Assembly: GCA_024710585.1 (NCBI GenBank)
Contig: JANJUM010000040.1
Span: 1 to 57,390, forward strand
Direction: 5' to 3'
DNA: 57,390 nt
Source of the DNA: Desulforhopalus sp.
GTDB taxonomy: Bacteria > Desulfobacterota > Desulfobulbia > Desulfobulbales > Desulfocapsaceae
The notes under the pieces are model-generated. The model worked only from the letters and a program-made list of their open reading frames with translations, did not search any database and had not been told where the DNA came from. The translations under genes were made by a program, and so were the position numbers. This document shows positions 1 through 9,852 of the stretch, one piece after another; position 1 is the first letter of the stretch, and each line of letters opens with the position of its first letter.

Positions 1-1
1 C

Positions 2-175
2 AGCGGCGACAGCCTGACCCACTGCGAGGAATGCGCGGCCCCGATTCCTGAAAAGCGCCGCCAGGCCCTGCCCGGGGTGCGACTCTGCATCGCCTGCCAG
101 AGCGAGATCGAACGACAGCAGCAGGATCTCACCCTCTATAACCGTCGCGGCAGCAAGGACAGCCAGCTGCGTTGA
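2..175 (+). CDS. DksA/TraR-type C4 zinc-finger protein, C-terminal part (5' truncated by window edge)
   Basis: Frame 2 reads SGDSLTHCEECAAPIPEKRRQALPGVRLCIACQSEIERQQQDL...; CEEC...CIAC zinc finger typical of DksA/TraR. Confidence 0.85.
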   Translation, partial: SGDSLTHCEECAAPIPEKRRQALPGVRLCIACQSEIERQQQDLTLYNRRGSKDSQLR

Positions 176-265
176 GCTTTCCGCAAAGGCACAATCCAGC
201 AGATTTTTCTCCCGTCAATTCCCGCCACGACAGGCGGCCATCTGCTCTTTCGCGGCGGCCTTGGC

Positions 266-745
266 CTATGTGCGACGCTCTTGCCGCCACTTCCAGGGCG
301 GCAAGGGATCGCGGTAGCGCCACAGCCCGCGCTTGCTGTCCCGTGCTTCGGCCTCGAGGCGCAGCAGGCTCGCGCATCGCACCTCGTCTCGGCAGTAGGC
401 GCGATAAACCCAGGCATAGCCGGAAAAGACCATCGTCTCGTTGATGCTTCTGCCGTCGACGGTCACCCAGGATACCGCCCGACCGTAGCTGTCCTCGTCG
501 AGTTCCTCGACCTCCACAACCTTGCCGGCGCAGAGGGCGGTGATCTCGCCCTTGGCCTTCTGCCCGAAGGCCTGTTTTTTTTCCGGCGCGTCGATGCCGT
601 AGAGACGGAGCTCCCGTTCCCGGCCATTATAAAGCACGGTCAGCGAGTCGCCATCGGCCACGCCGACAACCTTGGCCTGGTAGGCCTGGGCCGCAGGGGA
701 TAAGAAGAGCAGGGCGAGAAGTACGAGGAGAGCTGGACGCATCAT
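266..745 (-). CDS. Thermonuclease (SNase-like) family secreted protein
   Basis: Signal peptide then VVGVADGDSLTVLYNGRERELRLYGIDAPEKKQAFGQKAK, SNase-fold motif. Confidence 0.9.
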   Translation of the reverse strand: MMRPALLVLLALLFLSPAAQAYQAKVVGVADGDSLTVLYNGRERELRLYGIDAPEKKQAFGQKAKGEITALCAGKVVEVEELDEDSYGRAVSWVTVDGRSINETMVFSGYAWVYRAYCRDEVRCASLLRLEAEARDSKRGLWRYRDPLPPWKWRQERRT

Positions 746-823
746 TTGCCTGTTAATCAGTGGGGGGGCGGGCTGGCCCGCACGGGGGCCTTCCCGCCCC
801 TCTGTTGCCTCAAGGTGGGCCCG

Positions 824-1429
824 TTACCTGCCGGCGGCGAGATAGAGCTCGTTGACCCGCTCCCAGTTGATGATGTGGAAGAAGGCACTGATGTACTCCG
901 GCCGCCGGTTCTGGTACTTGAGATAATAGGCGTGTTCCCACACGTCAAGGCCAAGCACCGGAGCCTTGCCGAGGGCCAGCGGCGAATCCTGGTTGGCGGT
1001 GGTGACGATCTCCAGCTCACCGCCGGACACCGTCAGCCAGGCCCAGCCGCTGCCGAAGAGCAGGGTGGCGGCGTTGGCGAAGGATTCGCGGAAGGCGTCG
1101 AGGCTGCCGAACTTCCTGGCGATGGCCTCCACCGCCGGGCCCTGCGCGGCGACGTCCTTTTTCAGCGTCGGCCAAAAGAAGCTGTGGTTGGCATGGCCGC
1201 CGCCGTGGTTGCGCACCGCGGTGCGAATGGCCTCGGGGACCTCGTCGAGACGGGCCACCAGGTTTTCGACGGGCAGTGCCTCCAGCGCCCCGTTGCCCTT
1301 GATGGCGGCGTTGAGCTTGTCGATATAGGTCTGGTGGTGCTTAGTGTGGTGGATCTCCATGGTTTTCGCGTCGATGAACGGTTCAAGCGCATCGTAGGCA
1401 TAGCCCAATGGGGGTAGCGTATGACTCAT
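824..1429 (-). CDS. sodB: Superoxide dismutase (Fe/Mn)
   Basis: [40 protein letters not shown]...[19 protein letters not shown]. Confidence 0.95.
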   Translation of the reverse strand: MSHTLPPLGYAYDALEPFIDAKTMEIHHTKHHQTYIDKLNAAIKGNGALEALPVENLVARLDEVPEAIRTAVRNHGGGHANHSFFWPTLKKDVAAQGPAVEAIARKFGSLDAFRESFANAATLLFGSGWAWLTVSGGELEIVTTANQDSPLALGKAPVLGLDVWEHAYYLKYQNRRPEYISAFFHIINWERVNELYLAAGR

Positions 1430-1804
1430 GACATTCTCCTCTGTGCTGCATAAACGAGAAGTCCCTGGCGGGACATGTTTTCACCTGGCGGCGGGGCGGG
1501 CCCTGGCGGGGCGGCGCATCCCTGCCGCGTGAGGAAAACGTTTCGACAGCTCTAACTTTTGTCAATGGCTAATCGCCGGTCCGGGGCGATTCTCCCCGGT
1601 ATGGGTCTGACAAAACAGGGCTGGGCGAAAAAAGGGTGGATTTTTCCCATCGGGCGGAGGTATGAACCCTTGAGGAGATGGGTGCCGGCCCATGGCTGGA
1701 GGCAAGTCCCGCCGTGGGTGGGTATGGTCGGCCTGGTCCTGCCAGGCGGGGTAATCGGGCGACGTTGCCAGGAGATCGTGGCGACACCGCCGTTGGAGGA
1801 ACGC

Positions 1805-2221
1805 ATGTCGAGTGAAATGCCCGGAGAGCGGTTCGAGGTGCCGATAACCGTTGCCGCAGGCGATATCGATCTCTTCGATCACGTCAACAACGTCGTCTAC
1901 GTGCGCTGGGTCCAGGAGGTGTCAACCGCCCACTGGCTAGCGCGGGCGACGGAGGAGGAAAGGGCGGCCATCGGCTGGGTGGTGGTCCGTCACGAGATCG
2001 ACTACCAGAGCGCCGCCCGTCTTGGCGACGAGTTGGTGGCGCGCACCTGGGTCGGCGTCGCCGAGAAGAACATCTTCGAGCGTTTCGTCGAGTTCGTGCG
2101 CCCCGGCGATGGCAAGACCGTGGCCAGGGCGCGCACCCTGTGGTGCCCCATCGACCTGCGCACGCTGCGCCCGATGCGCGTCGGCAGGGAAATCTATCGG
2201 CGCTTCTCCCTGCCCCGCTGA
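1805..2221 (+). CDS. Acyl-CoA thioesterase, 4HBT/YbgC-like hotdog family
   Basis: ITVAAGDIDLFDHVNNVVYVRWVQE motif; start chosen at MSSEMPGERF inside ORF 1559..2221. Confidence 0.85.
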   Translation: MSSEMPGERFEVPITVAAGDIDLFDHVNNVVYVRWVQEVSTAHWLARATEEERAAIGWVVVRHEIDYQSAARLGDELVARTWVGVAEKNIFERFVEFVRPGDGKTVARARTLWCPIDLRTLRPMRVGREIYRRFSLPR

Positions 2222-2268
2222 CCGGGCGGGAATCCAACGACTTTTTTCAATCCGGCAGGTCCGCGATC

Positions 2269-2772
2269 ATGACAACGCCACTTTCTTCCTCAGGGCAGCC
2301 CTGGCAGCCGCTGCCCAACATCGACAAGCACTGTTTCGGCTGCGGGCCGGACAATGTTCACGGGCTGCACATGACCTTCGCCCGCCGCGGCGACCAGGTG
2401 CGTGCCGCGCTGACCATCCCTGGCCAGTTTCGCGGCTGGAGCAATCTGGTGCACGGCGGCGTCATCGCCACCATTCTCGACGAGATCATGAGCTGGACGG
2501 CCATCGTCGTCGCCCGGCGCTTCATCCTCACCAGGAGCATGACGGTGCGTTACCACCGCCCCATCCATGTCGGTGCAACGGTCAGTGCCATAGGCGCCAT
2601 CACCGAGTGGCGCGGGGAGCGGCGGGCAACGGTGCGGGGCGAGATCTTCGATGACGGGGAGCGGCTCTGCGCCTCGGCGGAGGGGGATTTCGCCCTGTTT
2701 ACCAAAGAACAGTTCAGCTCCCTGGGGATCATCCCCGAAGAGGACCTGCGCCTCATGGCCGAGGGGCTGTAG
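2269..2772 (+). CDS. PaaI-like hotdog thioesterase
   Basis: CFGCGPDNVHGLHMTF...WSNLVHGGVIATILDEIMSW motif. Confidence 0.85.
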   Translation: MTTPLSSSGQPWQPLPNIDKHCFGCGPDNVHGLHMTFARRGDQVRAALTIPGQFRGWSNLVHGGVIATILDEIMSWTAIVVARRFILTRSMTVRYHRPIHVGATVSAIGAITEWRGERRATVRGEIFDDGERLCASAEGDFALFTKEQFSSLGIIPEEDLRLMAEGL

Positions 2773-2825
2773 GGTTCCACCCGGCCCAAGCGCCATTTCT
2801 CCCGTGTTCCGCGGCCAGGCTGTCT

Positions 2826-3371
2826 CTAGCGGCCGCGCAGCAGGTCTTGTCGCCGCCCCTCGCGCAGGTCGCGGCGAACGTCGCGTTCGCTCCAGCCGCG
2901 ATCAATGATCATCTCACGATAGTAGCGCAGCTCGTTGCGCGACGGGGGCCGGCCGAGGACGTCCTCGAAAGAGCGCATCACCACCTCGCTGGGGTCGGTG
3001 CGCAAGCCCGGGGGCGGCGGCCAGGGTTTGTCGCCGGGGTGGTAGTCGTGGCGGGGCCGCTCGTAGCGGTCAAATCCGCCATAGACCCGGTAAACCACCT
3101 GGAATTCGGCGCGGCAGCCATTCTTGACGAGGATCTCCGACTCGTCGGCGAACCAGGTGCGGCCCTCCTGGCAGGGCTTGGTGGAGAGCTGCCGCACCAG
3201 GCGGATCTCCTCGATCTCCGATCTGCGTGGCGCCAGTGGCAGGGCGCACCTTCGCGAAGAGAAGTCCTTGCTCTCGCAGCGCAGGGTGTGGCGGATGGTC
3301 TCGCTCTCGGCGGGGCCGGCCAGGGCGGCGGTGATCACCGCGGCAAGCGTCACGGTCGTTATGGCGTTCAT
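2826..3371 (-). CDS. Secreted DUF3011-like domain protein
   Basis: MNAITTVTLAAVITAALAGPAESE signal peptide; HTLRCESKDFSSRRCALP...VRQLSTKPCQEGRTW...ILVKNGCRAEFQV resembles DUF3011. Confidence 0.7.
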   Translation of the reverse strand: MNAITTVTLAAVITAALAGPAESETIRHTLRCESKDFSSRRCALPLAPRRSEIEEIRLVRQLSTKPCQEGRTWFADESEILVKNGCRAEFQVVYRVYGGFDRYERPRHDYHPGDKPWPPPPGLRTDPSEVVMRSFEDVLGRPPSRNELRYYREMIIDRGWSERDVRRDLREGRRQDLLRGR

Positions 3372-3688
3372 GGCGTGGGTGTTGGCTCCTGAAGGGGGTG
3401 AGAGATGCGGCCCGCAGGGGCGGCGGGCCGGGCCGACAAGGATTCCGCCGGGGCGGGAGGAGGGGCGGCCCAGCGTGGCCTGCCTGCCGCCCTCTTCCCT
3501 GTTGTACCACAGGGACCAAGGCGAACGAAAGGAAAAGATCGGCTCGTGCGGAGGGGCAGGCGGCAGCCTCCGAGGGCAGCGATGTTCTTGACAAATACGC
3601 AAAATGGGGGAATCGTGCGCTGTCACCCGCTTTTCGGCGCAGTCTTCCACCACCACCGCAGTCGCAACAGGCACAAGGGAGGAACACT

Positions 3689-4468
3689 ATGCAATTCGCA
3701 ACGATTCTTGTCGAGAAAACCCCCACCCACGTCGGCATCGTCACCCTCAACCGGCCGGAGCAGCTCAACACCTTTACCAGCGAGATGGCCGGGGAGCTGC
3801 ATGCCGCCCTGCTGGCCATGGAAAAGGACGAGGAGGTGCGGGTGGTGCTGCTGAAGAGCTCCGGGCGCGCCTTCTGCGCCGGTATCGATGTCAAGGAGCT
3901 GGAGGGCAAGTCGGCCAACGACTACCGCCGCTGGATCGAGTGGATGGAGAACCCGCTGGTGGCCATCTCCACCATGAAAAAGCCGGTCATCGCCCAGCTG
4001 CAGGGGGTGGCCACCGCCAACGGCATGGGGCTGGCCGCCGCCGCCGACCTGGTCATCGCCTCCGAGCGTGTCAAGATGGGCCTCACCGCCATCAACGTCG
4101 GCCTCAACTGTGTCGGCCCGATTCTCCCGGTGATGCGCTGCGTCGGCCGCAAGAAGGCCCTCGAGCTGCTCCTCTACGGCAACCTTCTCAAGGCCCAGGA
4201 GGCCATGGAACTGGGCCTGGTCAACCGGGTGGTACCCCATGAGGAGCTCGACGGCGAAGCCCTCAAGTGGGCGGAAGACCTGGCGACGAGGAGCCCGCTG
4301 GCGGTGCAGATCGCCAAGAGCGCCTTCTATCAAGCCGAAGACATGGAATACCACAAGCAGTTCCACTATATGAACGAGGCCTTCGCCCGACTCTGCACCA
4401 CCGAGGACGCCCACGAGGGGGTGGCGGCCTTTCTCGGCAAGAGAAATCCGCAGTGGAAGCTGCGATAG
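3689..4468 (+). CDS. Enoyl-CoA hydratase/isomerase family protein
   Basis: VGIVTLNRPEQLNTFTSEM...GRAFCAGIDVKEL...LQGVATANGMGLAAAADLVIAS crotonase signature; preceded by GGAGG. Confidence 0.93.
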   Translation: MQFATILVEKTPTHVGIVTLNRPEQLNTFTSEMAGELHAALLAMEKDEEVRVVLLKSSGRAFCAGIDVKELEGKSANDYRRWIEWMENPLVAISTMKKPVIAQLQGVATANGMGLAAAADLVIASERVKMGLTAINVGLNCVGPILPVMRCVGRKKALELLLYGNLLKAQEAMELGLVNRVVPHEELDGEALKWAEDLATRSPLAVQIAKSAFYQAEDMEYHKQFHYMNEAFARLCTTEDAHEGVAAFLGKRNPQWKLR

Positions 4469-4471
4469 GGT

Positions 4472-4501
4472 TTGACTTTCCCCGGTCGATGGCGATTATA
4501 T
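4472..4501 (+). promoter_or_regulatory. Putative sigma70 promoter for MFS gene
   Basis: TTGACT, 17 bp spacer, ATTATA(T). Confidence 0.5.
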
Positions 4502-4571
4502 GGCGCTGTCGACGCTCCCGTGAAGGGTCCTGCCGGCTCTCACCACCTCTTTTCCGCAACGGGACCCTGTC

Positions 4572-5726
4572 ATGTCGACCAATCTCAAGATCCTCTTCGC
4601 CCTGACCCTGATCCACTTCACCGGCGATTTCTACACCGCCTTCATCACCCCGCTTTTCCCGGTCTTCGTCGACAAGCTCGGCTTGAGCCTCACTGAGATC
4701 GGGGTCATTGCCGGGATGATGCGCCTGCTCGCCTTCATCATCCAGCCGACCGTCGGCTACTTCGCCGACCGTTACGCCACCCGGGCCTTCATGTTCATCG
4801 GCCTGGCCCTGCCCATCGTCTTCATCCCCCTGTCGGGGGTCTCGCCCAACTTCTGGGCGCTCCTCTTCTGCGTTGCTCTCGGCTCGATCGGCTCGTCGAT
4901 GTTCCACCCCTCGGTGACCGGCATGGTGCCGCTCTACGCCGGCAGCAAGGCCGGGTTGTCGATGTCGGTGTTCAATACCGGCGGGACGTTGGCCTTCGGT
5001 CTCGGGCCACTGTTCATCACCTGGTATGTGGCTTCCTTTGGCCTGGAAGCAATGCCGTGGACGATGATCGCCGGGCTGCTGCTGCTGATCTACCTCTACC
5101 GTGTCATTCCCCGGCCGCAGAGCGAGGGCATGCGCCGCAACGGGTTCATCGGCGCGCTCAAGGAGAGCCTCGGCGCGGCGTGGAAGATCGTCGCCCTCAT
5201 CTGGCTGGTCATGCTGCTGCGCGCCATCACCGGCCAGGCCTTCCTCACCTTCATGCCGGTGCTCTATGTGCAGGAAGGCTTCAGCGTCGTCTCGGCCGGG
5301 GCGATCTATTCCATCTTTACCGTTTCCGGAACTATCAGCGGCCTGCTCGCCGGCCATATCTCCGACCGCATCGGCTTCAAGCCGGTCTTTTTCTTCTCCT
5401 ACCTGTGCATGGCCCCGGCCCTGTGGCTCCTCATGCAGCTCGAGGGGCAATGGGTCTATTTCGGGGCGGCCCTGGCCGGGGGCTTCGTGCTCGCGCCGCT
5501 GCCTCTCGGGGTGACCATGGCCCAGACCCTGGCGCCCAAGGGGCGGTCGATGGTGGCCAGTTTGATGATGGGCTTCGCCTATGGGCTGGGCGGGGCGATC
5601 ACCCCCATCATCGGGCGGCTCGCCGACCATTTCGCCATCCGCCCGGTGCTGACCGCGATGGCGGTGGTACCGCTCTTCACCTTGCCGATCATCGCCATCT
5701 TTCCCAGGGTGAAGAGCAACGGCTGA
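4572..5726 (+). CDS. MFS transporter, fosmidomycin-resistance (Fsr)-like
   Basis: 12-TM-like hydrophobic protein; LTLIHFTGDFYTAFITPLFPVFVDKLGLSLTEIGVIAGMMRLLAFIIQPTVGYFADR. Confidence 0.85.
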   Translation: MSTNLKILFALTLIHFTGDFYTAFITPLFPVFVDKLGLSLTEIGVIAGMMRLLAFIIQPTVGYFADRYATRAFMFIGLALPIVFIPLSGVSPNFWALLFCVALGSIGSSMFHPSVTGMVPLYAGSKAGLSMSVFNTGGTLAFGLGPLFITWYVASFGLEAMPWTMIAGLLLLIYLYRVIPRPQSEGMRRNGFIGALKESLGAAWKIVALIWLVMLLRAITGQAFLTFMPVLYVQEGFSVVSAGAIYSIFTVSGTISGLLAGHISDRIGFKPVFFFSYLCMAPALWLLMQLEGQWVYFGAALAGGFVLAPLPLGVTMAQTLAPKGRSMVASLMMGFAYGLGGAITPIIGRLADHFAIRPVLTAMAVVPLFTLPIIAIFPRVKSNG

Positions 5727-6016
5727 ACGCGGGCGAGGCGTTGAGGAGCGCGGAGAGCGTGTCCGCGCAGCTTCCGAGGGCGCGTTACCTGCCTCGCAGA
5801 GTACCTTCCCGGGCCCGGCGATTGGTGGCGCCAGGTGAGAGGGGTGCCTGGTCGTAACGAGGCCGCAGCCGCGCGCTGACTATCTTTTTTGCTCGATGGC
5901 TGGTGGGGTGCGAAAAGGCTGTGGATGGTGGGCGGGAGCTGGTGTACACTATACAGCTTGCTGTAAATGGGGCGGAGCGAGGCTCCGCAGGTCTATGCCG
6001 TGAAACCCGGGTCGCC

Positions 6017-6373
6017 ATGAACAGATTTGCCATTACCGTATTCCTGCTCTGCTGCAGCAATGTCTTCATGACTTTCGCCTGGTACGGGCACCTGCGCAAC
6101 CACGCCCACAAGCCGTGGATCATCGCCGCCCTGCTCAGCTGGGGGATCGCCCTGTTCGAATACCTTCTGCAGGTGCCGGCCAATCGCGTCGGCCATCAGA
6201 TCATGCCGGTGGGACAGCTGAAGATCCTCCAGGAGGTCATCACCCTCTTCGTCTTCGTGCCCTTTTCCATCTTCTACATGAAGGAAAAGCTCTCCCTCGA
6301 TTATCTCTGGGCCGGGTGCTGTCTGCTCGGGGCGGTCTTCTTTCTCTTCCGCAGCAAGCTCTTTCCCGCCTGA
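6017..6373 (+). CDS. DMT-superfamily small membrane protein (DUF486-like)
   Basis: FAITVFLLCCSNVFMTFAWYGHLR...LFEYLLQVPANRVGHQ...LKILQEVITL. Confidence 0.8.
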   Translation: MNRFAITVFLLCCSNVFMTFAWYGHLRNHAHKPWIIAALLSWGIALFEYLLQVPANRVGHQIMPVGQLKILQEVITLFVFVPFSIFYMKEKLSLDYLWAGCCLLGAVFFLFRSKLFPA

Positions 6374-6413
6374 GAAGGAGACTGAACTTGCCAGAGAAGA
6401 GAGAGGGAAGACA

Positions 6414-6812
6414 ATGAATTCGGAAGGAGGGCGGCAGAGGGACGGTGCCATGGGCAGGATCGGCGCTCGGCCCTTCTGGGTGCTCGGCCTGTCGATCGCC
6501 GTCAGGGCGGTCCACCTCGTTGGCGCCGGCGTGGTGCTGGCTGTCTTTCTCCATGGTGATGCCCTGCCGGAACTGCGCGGCTACTCGGTGCTCGCTACAG
6601 CGAGCGGTTTCCTGCTGCTCGGCAGTGAGTGGCTGCGTCACCGCCAGTTGTGGCGGGAACTGGCCGGGGTGGTGACCCTGGTGAAAATAATCTTGTTGGG
6701 AGCGGTGTTCCATGGTCTTTTCCCGGGAAGGGAGACGATGCTGCTGCTCTTTGTCGCCGCCGTCTTGGCGGCCCATGCCCCGAAGACGGTGCGGCACCGG
6801 CTGCTCTTCTAA
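6414..6812 (+). CDS. Hypothetical integral membrane protein
   Basis: Multiple hydrophobic helices; GAGGGA RBS-like upstream. Confidence 0.65.
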   Translation: MNSEGGRQRDGAMGRIGARPFWVLGLSIAVRAVHLVGAGVVLAVFLHGDALPELRGYSVLATASGFLLLGSEWLRHRQLWRELAGVVTLVKIILLGAVFHGLFPGRETMLLLFVAAVLAAHAPKTVRHRLLF

Positions 6813-6865
6813 GCCCTTGTCGCCGCTGGTCGGCGCTGCCCGTGCGGCGCCGCTGTTCCCCGGCC

Positions 6866-8338
6866 ATGCCGGAAGAGGATGAAAGGTACCTGTCGATGCA
6901 TTCCTTTTTACGAAAACTTGCACGAGTGACGACGGTACAGGAGGTGCTGCTGCTCTCCTTCGACGGGGTGGTGCTCTATCGCAGCCTCGCCGGCGGTGAG
7001 CTGCCCGGAGGGGAGGAGAATCCGGCCTGGGCGGCGGTTCTCGACAATCTCGAAGGGGCGGCTGCGGCGGAGTTCTGCTTCGCCGATGGTCGCTATTGCC
7101 TGCGGCGCATCCCCCTGGGGGTGATTGCCGTCGGGCTGCGCGGCGACACCGCCCTGGTCGCCATCCGTCAGGCTTTCGACAGCGTTGCCGAGAAACTTGC
7201 CGACGCCGCCATGTGCCGCAAGGTGCTGCAGGCCATGCTGCCCCAGATGGACGAGGGGGGGAGGACCTATCTCTCCGCCCTGCTTGTCCGTCAGGGCGAG
7301 GAGCAACGGGCCTTGGCGCCTGCGGCGCAGACCGCTGTTGGCGGTGGCGACGACGAGGCGGAAGTCCAGGCGGCGCTGGCCGGAGGCGACAAACAGCTGG
7401 CCATCGAACTGATCATGGAGAAGATCGGCCGCTACGCCCGCGGCCACCGCTTCGAAGAGGCCGAGCGGTTGCGCGAGCGTCTGCTGGAGATCGACCCCAT
7501 GGCCCTGCTGGCGGGGATTCGTGCCGCCGAGCTGATCGAGGAGGAAAAGACTGCTTCCATCGGTCTCGATGTGCAGTCGACCTGGAAAGACCTGCTGCGC
7601 AGCCTGTCCCGCGAGGAGTTCGCCGCCCTCTACCATGCCGCCCCAGAGCGCAGCTATGTCGATGGCGAGGTCGTGGTGCGCCATGGGGAGTTCAACGCCT
7701 CCCTCTTTCTCGTCAACGGCGGGCAGGTGCAGATGGTCGCCGAGAGTGATGGGCGCCAGGTGCTGCTGTGGACCTATGGGCCGGGGGAGATCGTCGGCGC
7801 CGAGAATTTCTTCGACGCTTCGGTGTGGACAGTCGATGTGGTCAGTCGCGGGGCGCAGTTGTCGGTGCTGCGCCGCGGCAGGCTGATCGCCTTGAAGGAG
7901 AGCCAGCCGGCATTGTATGGCAAGCTCCAGGACTACTGCGCCAGATTTCCCACCACCGGCGCGCTCTTCCAGAAGAACCGCCGCTCACGGCGCGTCCACG
8001 AGCGGCGCAGGGCCCAGGGGCGGGTGGTCATCGACCTTCTCGACAACCAGGGCAGCGACACCGGCTTGACCGCCAAGGGCGAGTTGCTCGACCTCTCCCG
8101 CGGCGGTGTCGCCCTGACCTTGCGCTTCTCGAAGAAAAAGAGTGCCGCCGCCCTGCTCGGCAAGATGATCCGTATCCATTTGCGGCCCAAGTCGGCCGTT
8201 GATCCCCTGCAGCGCACCGGCACGGTGATGGCGGTGCGCTGCCACGACTTCGTCGGCAACGAATATTCCCTGCACGTCCGTTTCGAGACCGAGCTTCCCG
8301 GCAACGAGGTGACGCAGCTGACCAGCGCCGCGCGCTGA
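6866..8338 (+). CDS. LC7/roadblock-like - cNMP-binding-like - PilZ multidomain protein
   Basis: Start at MPEEDERYLSMHSFL; CNB-like HGEFNASLFLVNGGQVQMVAESDGRQVLLWTYGPGEIVGAENFF; PilZ RRxxxRR...LDLSRGGVALTLRF. Confidence 0.8.
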   Translation: MPEEDERYLSMHSFLRKLARVTTVQEVLLLSFDGVVLYRSLAGGELPGGEENPAWAAVLDNLEGAAAAEFCFADGRYCLRRIPLGVIAVGLRGDTALVAIRQAFDSVAEKLADAAMCRKVLQAMLPQMDEGGRTYLSALLVRQGEEQRALAPAAQTAVGGGDDEAEVQAALAGGDKQLAIELIMEKIGRYARGHRFEEAERLRERLLEIDPMALLAGIRAAELIEEEKTASIGLDVQSTWKDLLRSLSREEFAALYHAAPERSYVDGEVVVRHGEFNASLFLVNGGQVQMVAESDGRQVLLWTYGPGEIVGAENFFDASVWTVDVVSRGAQLSVLRRGRLIALKESQPALYGKLQDYCARFPTTGALFQKNRRSRRVHERRRAQGRVVIDLLDNQGSDTGLTAKGELLDLSRGGVALTLRFSKKKSAAALLGKMIRIHLRPKSAVDPLQRTGTVMAVRCHDFVGNEYSLHVRFETELPGNEVTQLTSAAR

Positions 8339-8348
8339 CGGCCTTCGT

Positions 8349-9416
8349 TCAGGCCGGCGAGCGGTCGTCGTCTTTTCGGCTGTTGTCCTTGAGGAGAGTG
8401 AGCAGGCGCTCCGCCTCCTTGGTCGGCACGCTGACCAGGGCGGGGCGCGGGGTGGCGAGGAGCAGCCTGCTGGAGCGGCCATCCTCGATACGGCCGGCGC
8501 GGAACTCGCCGAGCCCGGCGGTTTTCCCCAGCAAGTGGAGACTGGCGATGGCTTTCTCCGCCCCATTCCCCACCACGATATCGGCGGCCTGGCCGCGGTA
8601 TTCGGCCTTGTCGCGCAACATGGCAAGGATCTCGGCCACTCCCTCGACCTCTTCGTCGCCCTCGTCCGGGAAGAGACGCTCGACGGTGTCGTCGGGGTCG
8701 GCAAAGACCTCGTCCGGGTCTACCGTCTCCGGGGTGTCGGCTTCGTCGCGCATGCCGGCGGCCTTCATGATGATCGGCTGCAGGCCGCTGTCGATGACGT
8801 TGGGCCGCGGCGGGCAGTCGTTGCGCAGAAAGAGCGTCACCGTTTCCCAGGTGAAGAGCTTGAGGGCGGCGTCCATGCCGTGCAGGTTGTCGATGCGCGC
8901 GTCGACGAGATTGCCGTCGATGAAATAGAGCATGCCGCCGTGGCGCCCGCTTTTATCGAGCACCCTGATCGTGCAGGTGCGGCCGTCCATTTCGACGAAC
9001 TGCAGGAAGACGGCGGGGGAGACGTCGTACATGATGCCGCCCTCGGCCTCGCGGCGCAGCGCGGCGAGGATCTCCGCGGCGAAGTCTTCGGGCTGGTAGG
9101 GCTTGGTGATGTAGGCGAGGACGTCCGGTGCCTCCGCCAGCTGCCTCATCCTCTCCGCCGGGACGCCGGAGACGACGATCACCGGGATGTCGGGGTAGTT
9201 TTCGCGCACGTGGTTGATGAGGCTGATGCCGTCCATGCGCGGCATGACGAGATCGCAGACGAGCAGGGAGAAGGGGGTGCTCTGCAGCTTTTTCACGGCT
9301 TCGAAGCCGTCGGCGGCGACGACGGTGACGAACTGCTCGCGCAGGCTCTCCAGGTCAAGCTGCACCGCCCTGCGCAGTATGGGGTCGTCATCGACGAAAA
9401 GGATCTTACGCTGCAT
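8349..9416 (-). CDS. Response regulator with C-terminal DUF4388/PATAN-like domain
   Basis: MQRKILFVDDDPILRRAVQLD...LLVCDLVMPRMDG...YITKPYQ receiver; CTIRVLDKSGRHGGMLYFIDGNLVDARIDNLHGMDAALKLFTWE. Confidence 0.88.
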   Translation of the reverse strand: MQRKILFVDDDPILRRAVQLDLESLREQFVTVVAADGFEAVKKLQSTPFSLLVCDLVMPRMDGISLINHVRENYPDIPVIVVSGVPAERMRQLAEAPDVLAYITKPYQPEDFAAEILAALRREAEGGIMYDVSPAVFLQFVEMDGRTCTIRVLDKSGRHGGMLYFIDGNLVDARIDNLHGMDAALKLFTWETVTLFLRNDCPPRPNVIDSGLQPIIMKAAGMRDEADTPETVDPDEVFADPDDTVERLFPDEGDEEVEGVAEILAMLRDKAEYRGQAADIVVGNGAEKAIASLHLLGKTAGLGEFRAGRIEDGRSSRLLLATPRPALVSVPTKEAERLLTLLKDNSRKDDDRSPA

Positions 9417-9852
9417 GTGGCTCCGGAGTCCTCGGGTGGTGTGGTGGCGGCGGCCACCGACGATTGTTGACACTTAATGGATTTGTCCGCCGCTTGTAAA
9501 GAGCTTTTCCGACGGCGTGGCAGGATCGGCCAGCTGTTGTCACGAGCGTGACGCTGTTATTGACCATGTATTTCGAAGGGTTGGCAAGGCTGTTGCTGAC
9601 AGCGGGGAGAACGTCCGGCGGGAGGTCCTTTTCCCCCGCTCGAAGAAGTTGCTCCTCGATAATCAAGGGATTTGTGCTATTATTGAGTCCCCGAGGAGGC
9701 GACCGGCGGCTTTCGCTGGAAGCCGTCTGCAGAGAGGCAGGGCGCCCGGTAGCAAAAAACGGCCGGCGCCGGCCCGGACTGTGCAAGCGGGCGCACGCCC
9801 CGCCAGGCCTGCCCAGGCAACCAGAGACATTTTGCCGTCATCGCCAGGTTTC

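Noticed and set aside
4263-5630. 455-aa minus-strand ORF opposite the MFS transporter
   Set aside because: Antisense shadow with highly charged low-complexity translation.
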